Source: Paenibacillus sp. JNUCC-31 (lineage in GTDB: Bacteria; Bacillota; Bacilli; Paenibacillales; Paenibacillaceae). Taken from it: a DNA stretch of 64,000 nucleotides. The notes below the pieces were generated by a model that worked only from the letters and a program-made list of their open reading frames with translations, had not been told where the DNA came from and did no database searches. The DNA lies in assembly GCF_014844075.1 (NCBI RefSeq), contig NZ_CP062165.1, forward strand, positions 5,456,001-5,520,000, given 5' to 3'. Within the stretch, counting starts at the first letter, position 1. Each line of letters starts with the position of its first letter. Shown in pieces: positions 19,240 through 28,543 of this stretch. The position numbers were made by a program, and so were the translations under genes.

Positions 19240-20517
19240 GTGAGTGAAATTAAAGTACCTGCAATGGGTGAGTCGATAACGGAAGGAACTGTATCCAGAT
19301 GGATGGTCAAAGAAGGAGAAACCGTAAATCAGGGTGATGTTCTTCTGGAGCTTGAAACGGATAAAGTAAATATTGAGATCAGTGCTGAAGAGAGCGGTGT
19401 GCTTGAGAAAATTATTCGCCAGGAAGGCGAAACTGTAGTGATCGGTGAAACGATCGGAACAATTTCGGCTGGAGCAGGAGGAGGAAGCGGCACGCCCGCT
19501 TCCCAACCAGCGGCGACTGAACAGAAACAAGCATCTGCTCCTGCACCGGAAGCTCCAACACCGCCACCAGCACCCGTTGCTGTAGCACCTGACTCTTCGG
19601 ATAGCAGCTCGAAGACAGCTTCACCGTCTGCACGCAAACTTGCACGTGAGCGTGGTATTGAGTTGGATCAGGTACAAAGCAAGGATCCGATTGGACGTGT
19701 GTATCAGGATGATGTGAAGACTCACAGTACTCAGGCAACCGCTCCTTCAGCGCCTCCTGCTAAAGCTCCTGCGGCAGCACCGAGTGCTCCGGCAGCTGGG
19801 AGTTCCACGTATACCAAACCGGTGGAGCGTCAGCGCATGTCCCGCCGTCGTGCTACCATTGCGAAACGCCTGGTAGAAGCGCAGCAGACCGCAGCCATGT
19901 TGACTACTTTTAACGAAGTGGATATGACGGCAATTATGGATGTTCGTAAACGCCGTAAGGACAAGTTCAAAGAGAAACATGAAATCAATCTTGGCTTTAT
20001 GTCCTTCTTCACCAAAGCGGTTGTCGGCGCACTGAAAAAGTTTCCGACCATCAACGCGGAGATTGATGGCGAAGATGTAGTACTCAAGAAGTACTATGAT
20101 ATCGGTATCGCCGTATCTGCCAAAGAAGGGCTTGTCGTACCGGTTGTACGGGATGCCGACCGTCTGGGCTTCGCTGAGATTGAGAAGAGCATTGCGGACC
20201 TGGCGTCCAAAGCTCGTTCCAACACGCTGGCGTTGTCTGATCTGCAAGGAGGAACGTTCACCATTACCAATGGTGGAACATTTGGTTCCCTGTTGTCGAC
20301 GCCAATTTTGAATACACCTCAAGTGGGTATTCTGGGTATGCACAAAATCCAGCTTCGTCCAGTAGCGATTGATGCAGAGCGGATGGAGAACCGTCCAATG
20401 ATGTATATCGCCCTGTCTTACGATCACCGCATTATCGATGGAAGCGAAGCAGTACGTTTCCTCGTGACGGTGAAAGAATTGCTTGAAGATCCAGAGTCTT
20501 TGCTGATCGAAGGGTAA
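19240..20517 (+). CDS. odhB: Dihydrolipoyl succinyltransferase (2-oxoglutarate dehydrogenase E2)
   Basis: Core E2 of the complex, 425 residues. The lipoyl domain comes first ([20 protein letters not shown], with the lipoylated Lys42 in ETDKVNI). A Pro/Ala-rich linker at about 85-125 follows, then an E3-binding domain ([10 protein letters not shown] ... GRVYQDDV, about 127-165), a second Ala/Pro linker and the catalytic domain containing the [15 protein letters not shown] signature (His near 395). It starts at GTG 19240 with GGAGGTAACAGCT just upstream and is co-transcribed with odhA. A bidirectional terminator lies after it. Confidence 0.95.
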   Translation: MSEIKVPAMGESITEGTVSRWMVKEGETVNQGDVLLELETDKVNIEISAEESGVLEKIIRQEGETVVIGETIGTISAGAGGGSGTPASQPAATEQKQASAPAPEAPTPPPAPVAVAPDSSDSSSKTASPSARKLARERGIELDQVQSKDPIGRVYQDDVKTHSTQATAPSAPPAKAPAAAPSAPAAGSSTYTKPVERQRMSRRRATIAKRLVEAQQTAAMLTTFNEVDMTAIMDVRKRRKDKFKEKHEINLGFMSFFTKAVVGALKKFPTINAEIDGEDVVLKKYYDIGIAVSAKEGLVVPVVRDADRLGFAEIEKSIADLASKARSNTLALSDLQGGTFTITNGGTFGSLLSTPILNTPQVGILGMHKIQLRPVAIDAERMENRPMMYIALSYDHRIIDGSEAVRFLVTVKELLEDPESLLIEG

Positions 20518-20560
20518 TCCATAACGAGTAACACTTAATTGCCATCTTATAAATATCAAA

Positions 20561-20618
20561 TAAAAGCCTCTGAACATGGTACACAGCACAAGCTGCTAAC
20601 CTGTTCAGAGGCTTTTAT
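20561..20618. terminator. Strong bidirectional terminator after odhB
   Basis: TAAAAGCCTCTGAACATGGT at 20561-20580 and its near-perfect inverted copy ACCTGTTCAGAGGCTTTTA at about 20599-20617 enclose an 18-base loop. A/T runs on both sides allow termination of odhAB on the plus strand and of the hydrolase gene on the minus strand. Confidence 0.85.
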
Positions 20619-20646
20619 TCATTATTGTATCCTTGCTCGCTTCGCA

Positions 20647-21624
20647 TCATACGGATTCGGCAGATTCGGCATTTGTCATGGAATGACGGGCATTAAGGTC
20701 AGGCATATGCCTTTCCAGCCATTCCACGACGTGCCCCGCAACTTCTGTCCGATTCGTCTCATGCAGCATTTCGTGGCGCCCGCCCGGATAGAGGCGGTAT
20801 TCAATATCTTCAAGCTGAAGCTCCCGATATTGGGAGACCAGGTTGAGGACTCCTTTTCCGTGAAGACCAACCGGGTCCTGTTCACCTGAAAAAAGATATA
20901 CAGGTTTATCCTTGGGAATACGTTTCATATTGCGTGGCATGTGAATTTCGAGCAGCAGTTTGAAAAAGTCATGGAAAAACCCTGCGGAGCAGACGGCTCC
21001 GCATAGAGGGTCATCGATAAACCGTTTGACCTCCTCGGGGTCCCGAGATAGCCAATCAAAGGGTGTTTTTGCCGGACGGAAGGAGCGGTTGAATCCGCCG
21101 AATACGAGTGCATTGAGCAGCATACTTGGATGCGCAGCCCCTTGAATGCCACACTGCAAGAAGGCAAGTCTCTCACCAATATGGAGTAGACCGCGTTTGC
21201 CATTGGTACCGGACAAAATAAATGCATGATAGCGCTCATGGCCGGCGTACATTAGATGCTGCACCAAAAACGACCCCATACTGTGTCCCATCAGAAAGAG
21301 AGACACATCCGGGTTTTCTTTGGCGGCAACCTCCCCCAGATTCATCATGTCACTCGCCATCCAGCGGAAGGCATCCTCGCCTGCATTGCCCAACATATCC
21401 GGATTTTCTGCCGTTTTGCCATGACCACGATGATCATTGGCGTATACCGCGTAACCGTGCCTGGTGAGATATTCGGCAAATTCGGAATACCGGGCAGCGG
21501 TCTCACTCATGCCATGTGCAATCTGGATCACACCCTTAATGTTACATTCCGGATCGGGAAGCCAGCGGTACACATGAATACGGGTACCATCATTGCCAAT
21601 CAGGCCAAAGGTAGATTCCTGCAT
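20647..21624 (-). CDS. Alpha/beta hydrolase (lysophospholipase/monoacylglycerol lipase-like)
   Basis: A 325-residue cytosolic serine hydrolase. Seen: the oxyanion HGMSE segment, a DHRGHGKTAE motif (typical of monoacylglycerol lipases), the nucleophile elbow GHSMGS (Ser115), a catalytic Asp in SGEQDPVG and His in GGRHEMLHE. The family includes PldB- and YtpA-type lysophospholipases; substrate is not provable. The frame extends to 21675, but the ATG at 21624 sits 10 bases after AAGGAGG and is the better start. It follows manA on the same strand after 73 bases. Confidence 0.85.
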   Translation of the reverse strand: MQESTFGLIGNDGTRIHVYRWLPDPECNIKGVIQIAHGMSETAARYSEFAEYLTRHGYAVYANDHRGHGKTAENPDMLGNAGEDAFRWMASDMMNLGEVAAKENPDVSLFLMGHSMGSFLVQHLMYAGHERYHAFILSGTNGKRGLLHIGERLAFLQCGIQGAAHPSMLLNALVFGGFNRSFRPAKTPFDWLSRDPEEVKRFIDDPLCGAVCSAGFFHDFFKLLLEIHMPRNMKRIPKDKPVYLFSGEQDPVGLHGKGVLNLVSQYRELQLEDIEYRLYPGGRHEMLHETNRTEVAGHVVEWLERHMPDLNARHSMTNAESAESV

Positions 21625-21697
21625 CTCATGTAATCCTCCTTCACAGGTCACATTAAAGCCATTACTGAGAACCAATAGTTAGAGAACTATTAAATGA

Positions 21698-22675
21698 TTA
21701 AGGCAAATAAGAGCGAAGAACCGTAGTATTGCCATCCAGCGCATAGGAGCCCAGATTGGCAGGCAATAAGTAGCATTGTCCAGCTTTCAATTCAATACTC
21801 TCTGATTCAGCATTGTCCCACTCCAGCGTCCCGCTACCTTCACAGACCACAAGAATGGTGAAGCTTTCTGCACTGGTGGAGAGCTCCCAGCGGTTCGTAA
21901 CGATCCCTTTTTCCACAACAAAATAAGGACATTCGGCAAGCTTCAGCCATTCACCTGGTGTCGCATTATTGGTTTTCATTGTTGTGGCGCCTGCACCCTC
22001 ATAAGCGGTTACATTCAAAGAATCCTCAACATGCAGCTCGCGTGGTTTGCCATCCAGACCTGGACGATTGTAATCGTAAATCCGGTACGTTGTATCCGAG
22101 TTTTGCTGAATCTCAGCGACGACCACACCTGCACAGAGAGCATGTACGGTTCCAGCAGGAATAAAGAACGTATCGCCTGCTTCCACAGGAACTTGACGAA
22201 GAGTATCCATGACGGTACCATTCTCCAAAGCTTCCTTCAGTACTGCGCGATCAACGCCTTCGTTCAAGCCGTAGATGATGTGCGCTCCTGGTTTGGCATC
22301 CAGCACGTACCACATTTCCGTTTTGCCGAGCTCGCCAGGAGGAAGAGCTTCGTAATCATCCGTTGGATGCACCTGTACGGACAGATCATCGTTACAGTCG
22401 AGCAATTTAATCAGAAGCGGGAAACGTCCGCCTTTTTCCGAAACACCTTTGGTTCCGAGCCATGCTGTGCCGAGCTGTTCACGAACTTCATCAAGTCCTT
22501 TGCCAGCAAGTGCTCCATTTAATACCTTCGTTGTCCCATTGGGATGATCTGCAATCATCCAACCTTCACCAATATGTCCTTCAGGGGGCGTCAGACCGAA
22601 TTGCTCCAGTGCGCGACCTCCCCATACACGTTCTTTAAACTCTGGCTGAAATTGCAGTGGATATGGCGTAGACAT
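21698..22675 (-). CDS. manA: Mannose-6-phosphate isomerase, class I
   Basis: Interconverts mannose 6-phosphate and fructose 6-phosphate, linking mannose uptake or surface sugar synthesis with glycolysis. The 325-residue length equals the short Firmicute form. Zinc ligand signatures are present: QVHPTDDYEA (Gln101, His103), KTEMWYV (Glu120) and GTVHALCAG with a later His. WGGRALE and GEGWMIADHP are family-conserved. The start ATG is preceded by GAGGAGAGATT. Upstream, 22676-22861 carries only promoter-scale sequence. Confidence 0.93.
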   Translation of the reverse strand: MSTPYPLQFQPEFKERVWGGRALEQFGLTPPEGHIGEGWMIADHPNGTTKVLNGALAGKGLDEVREQLGTAWLGTKGVSEKGGRFPLLIKLLDCNDDLSVQVHPTDDYEALPPGELGKTEMWYVLDAKPGAHIIYGLNEGVDRAVLKEALENGTVMDTLRQVPVEAGDTFFIPAGTVHALCAGVVVAEIQQNSDTTYRIYDYNRPGLDGKPRELHVEDSLNVTAYEGAGATTMKTNNATPGEWLKLAECPYFVVEKGIVTNRWELSTSAESFTILVVCEGSGTLEWDNAESESIELKAGQCYLLPANLGSYALDGNTTVLRSYLP

Positions 22676-22861
22676 TCCTAATCTCTCCTCTAGTATATGA
22701 AATGGTGGATCGCTTTAATCAGTCATAACCGCGTGGCGGCATGAATGTAACAGGGTGAATACGGTTGCACATCGTTATGTAGTACACAAATCGCATAAAT
22801 GGAACACAAGTTTCTCAGCTACGATTGTGTTTAGTTTATTGTATTTGTGTACTAAAGGAAA

Positions 22862-23449
22862 TTATTTTTTCTCAATACCAATCAGAAAAGGGGAAGCTTC
22901 TCGCTGCAATTGGCGGTACATTACTACTTGTGCTTGCTCTACAGGCAGAGCAGACGCCCACTCCAAAACCGCTTCCGCCTCCTGAGACCCTCCTTTATGG
23001 CCCGGGTAAAGGACAACGGTAATAATGCCGCGCGGCTTAAGCAAGCCCAGTGCAGCCTCGAGTGCAGCAAGGGTACTATCGGTAAGAGTAATAATGGAGG
23101 CGTCGGCACCTTCCGAAGGCAGGTAGCCGAGGTTAAACATTACAGCCCCAACAGCATTTTGCCATGACTCCGGAACGGCTTCAGCCATTCGATCGTGGCT
23201 TAATTGAAGCAGGGAGATGGAGCCCATTTTGGTGCTGTCCTCTTCTTGTTTGCGAATTCGGGCTTGTGCCAATGTCAAGGCCTCGCTCTGAATATCGAAA
23301 CCAATGACTTGACCTCGTTTACCCACCTTTTGTGCCAGAAACAGGGTATCCGCCCCTGTACCAACCGTTGCATCAATGGCCAGATCTCCGGGCTGCAACC
23401 TCGAAGAAATCCATTGATGGGCACAGCTTAGAACCGAAAGAAAGCCCAT
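22862..23449 (-). CDS. mnmM: tRNA 5-aminomethyl-2-thiouridine methyltransferase, YtqB/MnmM type
   Basis: A 195-residue SAM-dependent methyltransferase. Motif I DATVGTGADT and motif FDIQSEAL are seen, followed by the MFNLGYLPSE motif (with NLGYLP taking the NPPY place) and the C-terminal VVLYPGHKGG. The set matches the family once called YtqB, shown to make the last methyl transfer of mnm5s2U at the wobble position of certain tRNAs in Gram-positives (from memory). The frame could begin at 23515, but GGAGGGGAG lies before the ATG at 23449, and the stop of ytqA (23451-23453) lies just before it, giving TAAG-ATG coupling. Confidence 0.85.
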   Translation of the reverse strand: MGFLSVLSCAHQWISSRLQPGDLAIDATVGTGADTLFLAQKVGKRGQVIGFDIQSEALTLAQARIRKQEEDSTKMGSISLLQLSHDRMAEAVPESWQNAVGAVMFNLGYLPSEGADASIITLTDSTLAALEAALGLLKPRGIITVVLYPGHKGGSQEAEAVLEWASALPVEQAQVVMYRQLQREASPFLIGIEKK

Positions 23450-23450
23450 C

Positions 23451-24404
23451 TTATGCTCCCCTCCAGTATTTACCTTGCCATGAATCCCGCTGGCGCAGCT
23501 CTCGATCAATAGCATTCAGCACTTCCCATTTTTTCATGGACCACATCGGACCAATGAGTAGATCACGCGGGGCATCCCCTGTAAGGCGATGTACAATCAT
23601 TTCCGGCGGCAGCATTTCCAGCGTATCAACGATTAGCTTAATATACTCGTCTTGTTCCAGGAAACGAAGAAGTCCGGCTTCGTACTGCTTCACCATCGGC
23701 GTTTTGCGCATCAGGTGCAGCAGGTGAATTTTGATTCCCTGTACATCCATGTGGGCTACGGCCCGTCCGGTATCCAGCATCATTTCATGAGTTTCCTGCG
23801 GCAGTCCGTAAATGATGTGTGTACACACACGGATATTCCGTTCGCGCAGCTTAGCGACGGCTTCCTCATAACATTGGGTATCGTGTGCACGGTTAATTAG
23901 AGTTGACGTGGACTCGTGAATCGTTTGCAGGCCCATCTCAACCCAGAGGTACGTGCGTTCATTCAATTCGGCCAAGTAATCAACGACGTCATCCGGTAAA
24001 CAGTCAGGGCGAGTGGCTATGGACAAACCGACGACCCCAGGCTGCTTCAAAATTTCTTCAAAGTATTCACGCAGTTCTTCAACGGGAGCGTACGTGTTGG
24101 TATAGGCTTGAAAGTAGCCGATGTAATGGGCTGAAGGCCACTTCAGATGTTGTTTATCCCGGATCGTATTGAATTGGGTTACCAAATCATCACGTCTGCT
24201 ACCAGCGAAATCACCGGATCCACGAGCGCTGCAGAACGTGCAGCCACCCTTGGCAATGGACCCATCACGGTTAGGGCAGGTAAATCCGGCATCCAGCATG
24301 ACTTTGAAGACTTTATTGTTAAATTCGTCTCTCATTTCGTAATTCCATGTATGGAATCGTTTATCTCCCCATAAAAGAGGAGGTTGTAGTGAAGGTGCAT
24401 TCAT
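23451..24404 (-). CDS. ytqA: Radical SAM protein YtqA (tRNA wobble-uridine modification)
   Basis: A 317-residue radical SAM protein (TIGR01212/YtqA-YhcC type). The cluster-binding cysteines are Cys43-x11-Cys55-x2-Cys58 (CPNRDGSIAKGGCTFCS). RPDCLPDDVVDYL and ETHEMMLDTGR are typical of YhcC-like enzymes. In B. subtilis YtqA has recently been linked to formation of the aminomethyl group of mnm5s2U (as MnmL, from memory), which agrees with its overlap-coupled partner mnmM. A promoter for this unit is in the 24405-24675 divergent gap. Confidence 0.88.
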   Translation of the reverse strand: MNAPSLQPPLLWGDKRFHTWNYEMRDEFNNKVFKVMLDAGFTCPNRDGSIAKGGCTFCSARGSGDFAGSRRDDLVTQFNTIRDKQHLKWPSAHYIGYFQAYTNTYAPVEELREYFEEILKQPGVVGLSIATRPDCLPDDVVDYLAELNERTYLWVEMGLQTIHESTSTLINRAHDTQCYEEAVAKLRERNIRVCTHIIYGLPQETHEMMLDTGRAVAHMDVQGIKIHLLHLMRKTPMVKQYEAGLLRFLEQDEYIKLIVDTLEMLPPEMIVHRLTGDAPRDLLIGPMWSMKKWEVLNAIDRELRQRDSWQGKYWRGA

Positions 24405-24549
24405 CTTAAGGGTACTCCTTTGGCTACCTATTGACTTGCTTTTTATTTTATCGAAATCGATGCTTCATGAACTTTTACCATTGTATCAAAAAACTCAAAA
24501 AAAGGGGAATCTCGTTGCAAAAATAGGCCGTAGAATCGTGGTTTTATCC

Positions 24550-24578
24550 TTGCTATAGTTTACACATTATGTTATATT
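24550..24578 (+). promoter_or_regulatory. Candidate promoter of the 66-residue small gene
   Basis: TTGCTA (24550-24555) and TATATT (24573-24578) are 17 bases apart. The transcript would lead into the gene at 24676 with a leader of about 90 nt. The gap 24405-24675 between the divergent ytqA and this gene holds nothing else that I can recognise. Confidence 0.45.
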
Positions 24579-24675
24579 TAAACCAACGTCAGACACCATC
24601 CAATGGGTACTATTCATCATAGCATTTGAATCAATGTTGACGTCATGGACCATACTATACCGTGAGGTGATATGA

Positions 24676-24876
24676 ATGAATTCCCAAGTTAAAAACAATG
24701 ATCTTCATCATGTTTCTGTAGAACTGACGGCAGAAGAAGCTCTCGCTTTGACAGGTGTTCGTTTCAATGGCAATCCGAAAGTGAAAGCGGCTGCAAGACA
24801 AAAAGTTCGCGATGCTTTCGAAAAGACATTTGATTTTTCACACCAAGATAAGGTAGACTATGAACTATTAAAGTAG
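24676..24876 (+). CDS. Small hypothetical protein, 66 residues
   Basis: A 66-residue soluble, charged protein of no recognisable family. It reads VELTAEEALALTGVRFNGNP, then a Lys/Arg-rich helix KVKAAARQKVRDAFEKTFDF. The ATG has a GAGGTGAT site just upstream, and the gene has its own candidate promoter and a strong terminator, so I treat it as real. The start is unusual in that ATGAATGAA gives two ATGs; only the one at 24676 is open. Possibly a DNA- or partner-binding small helical protein (inference only). Confidence 0.65.
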   Translation: MNSQVKNNDLHHVSVELTAEEALALTGVRFNGNPKVKAAARQKVRDAFEKTFDFSHQDKVDYELLK

Positions 24877-24906
24877 TTGGACCCCAATTCCAAATAAATC
24901 GAAGAG

Positions 24907-24956
24907 GGAATCTTTGAGATTTGCCCCAAAGTGGCAGATCCGAAGATTCCTTTTTC
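24907..24956 (+). terminator. Strong terminator after the small gene
   Basis: A long imperfect stem pairs GGAATCTTTGAGATTTGCC (24907-24925) with GGCAGATCCGAAGATTCC (24933-24950) around CCAAAGT, followed by TTTTTC. The stem is unusually long (about 18 bp). It lies 72 bases before the trmB start, so trmB needs its own promoter or read-through. Confidence 0.85.
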
Positions 24957-25028
24957 ATTGCTCTTTACAATTCGCCGGTTCTTCGGCAAAATGATTCTGA
25001 GACAAGTATGGATAAACGGAGGAATAAG

Positions 25029-25778
25029 ATGCGTTTACGTGGCAGAAAAGGGATTCGTGAAAATTTGGAGCAACAAGTCGATCTCGTTGTTCTTGATCCC
25101 AAACAGTATAAAGGAAAATGGTCTGAACAATTTGGTAATGACCATCCGATCTTTGTGGAATTTGGTATGGGTAAAGGTCAATTTATCAGCCAAATGAGTT
25201 ATAAATATCCGGAATATAATTTTATCGGCATCGATATGTATGATGAACTGGTGCGTCGTGCCAGCGAGAAGGCTCGGAAAGCATGGAGTCAGGCGGAAGT
25301 GGACACACCTCCCAACCTGAAGTTGGCCTTGGCCAATATTGAACAGATCGAGGACGTATTTGAAGAGGCGGAATTGGAACGAATTTATCTGAACTTCAGC
25401 GATCCTTGGCCTAAAGCCAAACATGCACGCCGTCGTTTGACGCATCCACGCTTCCTGAAGAAATATACGGAACTGCTTAACAAAAAAGGACAGATCCATT
25501 TCAAAACAGACTCGGAGACATTATTCGATTTCTCACTTAACGCCATTGCTGACTTTGGTCTGCAAATGACCAATCTGTCCCTGAATCTGCACCGCGATGG
25601 ATTGAACGAAGAACATGTCATGACAGAGTATGAACAGAAATTCATGGGCAAAGGCATGAACATTCACCGGGTTGAGGTGATCGTTGGTGAAGATGCGCTG
25701 CGCGAGTACCAACAGATCCGTTTGGACAAGTATAAAGTCCGGGAAGCTGCGAACGAGTCTGACGAGGAACAAGAGTAA
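25029..25778 (+). CDS. trmB: tRNA (guanine-N7-)-methyltransferase
   Basis: Methylates N7 of G46 in the tRNA variable loop. The 249-residue protein carries the SAM-binding GMGKGQFISQ, the FIGIDMYDEL segment and the family hallmark FSDPWPKAKHARRRLTHPRFL (cut here to the key residues DPWPK and RRRL). The C-terminus ends in an acidic tail. The frame begins at 24921 but the ATG at 25029 follows GGAGGAATAAG and is the proper start. An intrinsic terminator follows. Confidence 0.94.
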   Translation: MRLRGRKGIRENLEQQVDLVVLDPKQYKGKWSEQFGNDHPIFVEFGMGKGQFISQMSYKYPEYNFIGIDMYDELVRRASEKARKAWSQAEVDTPPNLKLALANIEQIEDVFEEAELERIYLNFSDPWPKAKHARRRLTHPRFLKKYTELLNKKGQIHFKTDSETLFDFSLNAIADFGLQMTNLSLNLHRDGLNEEHVMTEYEQKFMGKGMNIHRVEVIVGEDALREYQQIRLDKYKVREAANESDEEQE

Positions 25779-25785
25779 TTGGATT

Positions 25786-25832
25786 TAAAAAGCGTTACAA
25801 GAGCTGGCACCAGACTCTTGTAACGCTTTTTG
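25786..25832. terminator. Terminator after trmB
   Basis: AAAAAGCGTTACAAGAG (25786-25802) and CTCTTGTAACGCTTTTT (25815-25831) are perfect inverted repeats around an 12-base loop; U-rich on both strands. It serves trmB and, from the other strand, the AraC regulator ends 60 bases away. Confidence 0.9.
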
Positions 25833-25893
25833 CTGTTTGCAATTCATAACTCACGTTTTTTCATAACCCGTTCGCAATTGTTATTTCCCTCTG

Positions 25894-28140
25894 CTAAAGC
25901 TCCGAATGCAGCTCTTTGCGGCGATAATCGTTCGGAGTAACCCCATTGAACTTCTTAAACATGCGATAGAAATAAGAACTGTTAGTGAATCCTGTTTGTT
26001 CCGCAATATCAGCAACAGATCTATCCGTCTCCATAAGCAAATGCTGGGCTTTGGCTATGCGCGTCTCGTTGATGACATCCGTGAGTCCCTTTAACGTTAA
26101 TTGTTTGTAGAGCCTGCTGACGTAAATGGGTGACATGGCTAGTTCATCGGCAATTGAAGTCAGGCAGAGGTTGGTGTCTGCATAGTCCCGTTCAATAATA
26201 CAGTTGATTTTGCGAATTAACTCTTCGTGTTTGAGAGTTCGTTTTTCCTCTACTTTGGATCCAAGCTCGTCGAACATCCGGTAGAAGTGTGCGTGAACTT
26301 CATTGAGATCCTCGGCATCATGTATTGGCAGCATTGAATTGTCGGAGATGGAATCGATCGTAAGCTGGTTGTTCTTTTTGAGTGTATTACGTACATGATT
26401 CAACGTCATGGTCAGATGGGATAAGGCCAGCTGGAATACAGTAAACGGATATACCGCCGTTTCCCCGACGATATCTGCGTAAACCTGTTTGGCTTCGGCT
26501 GTTTTGCCAGTCATCAGGCAATCAATCAGCTGCCGCTCTTTTCCAACAGGGAAAGCATACTCTTTTGTTTGATACGCCATGATGTCCGAGGTATAGATCA
26601 GGCATCCAGGGCCCAGAAACAAACGATGAAGCGAAGCTTCTGCTGAGCGTGTATAAGCGGCAATACTGTTTTCCAGTGATTCTTCGGCTGGACCGATCGT
26701 AAAGGAAATGGAGCATTTCAGATGCGTCATCACGGCAGTCTGCATCAATCGCAGCAGTTCCTCAATAGAGACATTTCCGTGACTGGCATCCTCTTGGATC
26801 TTATCATTGAAGATAAAAGTGATCAGATCTCCGCCCATATCTACAGCTTCTGTATGGTAGTAAGAGCCGGCCGTTTCTGCACAAATGTTCATCATGGCAT
26901 ATTTCACAAGCTGAGTCTCATCCCGATAGGTCTCGCTGAAATCGGCAAAATGATCAATGCGGAGCAGCACCAATCTGGATATGCGATGCGCGTCGATAGA
27001 CGAGCCATAGAATTTCATCCGCTCCTCCAGCATGCGTCCAGTTACGGTTTCCCGACCTTGCAGAGCCCCGCGCAGGAAGTCCTGTCGCAATAAATGCAAG
27101 CTTCCGCGACGCTCTGCCTCCATAACACGCATACGGCCAATGACTTTATCAATCGGATGATACAACTTTCGGGATACCAGGTAGGATAAGAGTAGTCCGG
27201 CAAGTAGTAGTCCAAGGCAAAATAAAACGGTATGTGTTCGCATATTTCGAATATCTGCGGTAATCAGGTCATAAGGCGTGATTCGCACATAGCGCCATCC
27301 AAGGTTGTCAGGGGAGGTATAGGTAATCAATGACTTTTCTCCATCCACCGTTGCAGAAAAATAAGCAGACTGCCCTGTATTTTGAAGGATCGGTTGCATA
27401 AACGGTTCATTGGAAAGGTCTTTCATTAGAGAACGATTGTTAAACTCGGATAATAATTGTCCTTTTTCATTGATAATAAATGCGTTGCCTGGCTGATCGG
27501 CTGAATTCATATTAGGACTGAGCCAATCGTCCTTTATGTTTACGATGACTGCATAGTTCAGTTTGGCGTTGTCGTTGATTGTATCGTAACAGAGATACGT
27601 GTAGCTGCTGACTTCGGTCGCTTCTGTGGAACCAACCTGATATGTACGAGGAATCGGCACAAAAGGTTTGTACTCATGAAATCGCTCAAGGATACTTGTT
27701 ATCCCCTGATCGTCAATTTCCGTCATGGATTGCTGTCCATTGCGCACTTCATTGGAACTGATGAAGAAATCATTACTTTTGGAGTTATATACATAGATGG
27801 ATTCGATAAATGGAAGGGACATCCGGTAGTTATCAAGCTGTCTCATCGCAGAAGTAACTTCATAGATACTCGGTTTGGAATAGAGCAGAAGGGATGAGAT
27901 GGTATAGTCCTGATAAATCTGATAAGACAATGATTTGGCGGTTTCGGTCATCTTGGAGACTTCCCGACTGGTCTGGGTAAGACTGTTCATATCTGTGCGA
28001 TAGACCTGGCGGAGAGCAATACGATTATAGTTGACATACAAAATGCTGGCTGCCACAAGCAATGTAGCAACGGTGCTGATAATAACCCCAATCCAAATCC
28101 GTGTAAACACCTTCTGACTGTCCGCTGAACGTTTACGCAT
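25894..28140 (-). CDS. Membrane-anchored AraC family transcriptional regulator (two TM segments, extracellular sensor)
   Basis: A 748-residue sensor-regulator of the type common in Paenibacillus beside LplABC sugar importers. A TM segment at about 15-35 (GVIISTVATLLVAASILY), an extracellular region of about 270 residues (likely a double-Cache sensor; SLSYQIYQDYTISS, TYLCYDTINDNAK), and a second TM near 300-325 (HTVLFCLGLLLAGLLLSYLV) precede a cytoplasmic coiled segment and a C-terminal AraC HTH (ITSIADELAMSPIYVSRLYK, then GFTNSSYFYRMFKKFNG). The frame reaches 28179 but GGGGAGGACAGGTC is before ATG 28140. The regulator probably senses an oligosaccharide and controls the divergent importer. Confidence 0.88.
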   Translation of the reverse strand: MRKRSADSQKVFTRIWIGVIISTVATLLVAASILYVNYNRIALRQVYRTDMNSLTQTSREVSKMTETAKSLSYQIYQDYTISSLLLYSKPSIYEVTSAMRQLDNYRMSLPFIESIYVYNSKSNDFFISSNEVRNGQQSMTEIDDQGITSILERFHEYKPFVPIPRTYQVGSTEATEVSSYTYLCYDTINDNAKLNYAVIVNIKDDWLSPNMNSADQPGNAFIINEKGQLLSEFNNRSLMKDLSNEPFMQPILQNTGQSAYFSATVDGEKSLITYTSPDNLGWRYVRITPYDLITADIRNMRTHTVLFCLGLLLAGLLLSYLVSRKLYHPIDKVIGRMRVMEAERRGSLHLLRQDFLRGALQGRETVTGRMLEERMKFYGSSIDAHRISRLVLLRIDHFADFSETYRDETQLVKYAMMNICAETAGSYYHTEAVDMGGDLITFIFNDKIQEDASHGNVSIEELLRLMQTAVMTHLKCSISFTIGPAEESLENSIAAYTRSAEASLHRLFLGPGCLIYTSDIMAYQTKEYAFPVGKERQLIDCLMTGKTAEAKQVYADIVGETAVYPFTVFQLALSHLTMTLNHVRNTLKKNNQLTIDSISDNSMLPIHDAEDLNEVHAHFYRMFDELGSKVEEKRTLKHEELIRKINCIIERDYADTNLCLTSIADELAMSPIYVSRLYKQLTLKGLTDVINETRIAKAQHLLMETDRSVADIAEQTGFTNSSYFYRMFKKFNGVTPNDYRRKELHSEL

Positions 28141-28314
28141 GACCTGTCCTCCCCAAGCCTCCCTGTTTTGGATGAGCAAAGTATAACTTCATAGCCAAGT
28201 ATCGGGCTTCATATATGGCTGTGGCGAATCACGGATGATATCTTGAATTATATATTATGTATGCGTTTACATCAATGATGGACAGGGAGAATATACCCGA
28301 TTTCCTTGGCTAAA

Positions 28315-28443
28315 GTTCAACTTTCGCTTTATTGTTCACTACGTTTAGGTTATGTACGATTTCAAGATTTGTGAACACGCTGCTGTTCATTTCAGTGTTT
28401 GTTGATTTTGTTCATATTGAAATGTGCAGAATCGTTCATGAAC
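28315..28443. promoter_or_regulatory. Cluster of seven GTTCA/TGAAC half-sites in the divergent region
   Basis: Seven copies of GTTCA or its complement TGAAC lie between 28315 and 28443 (GTTCA at 28315, 28334, 28385, 28410, 28434; TGAAC at 28372, 28439). Two of them form TGAACA-N6-TGTTCA (28372-28389) and two an abutting palindrome GTTCATGAAC (28434-28443). This is where an AraC regulator would bind to control the permease genes. The gap 28141-28543 holds no gene. Function is inferred only. Confidence 0.4.
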
Positions 28444-28543
28444 TGATCGAATGATTCAGTATCCGATAGGTTCGAGGGCATCTACAATAAAAACAGAGCT
28501 TCACTGCGCAATGCACCGCAAGAAATTCGGGAGGGATCGAGCC

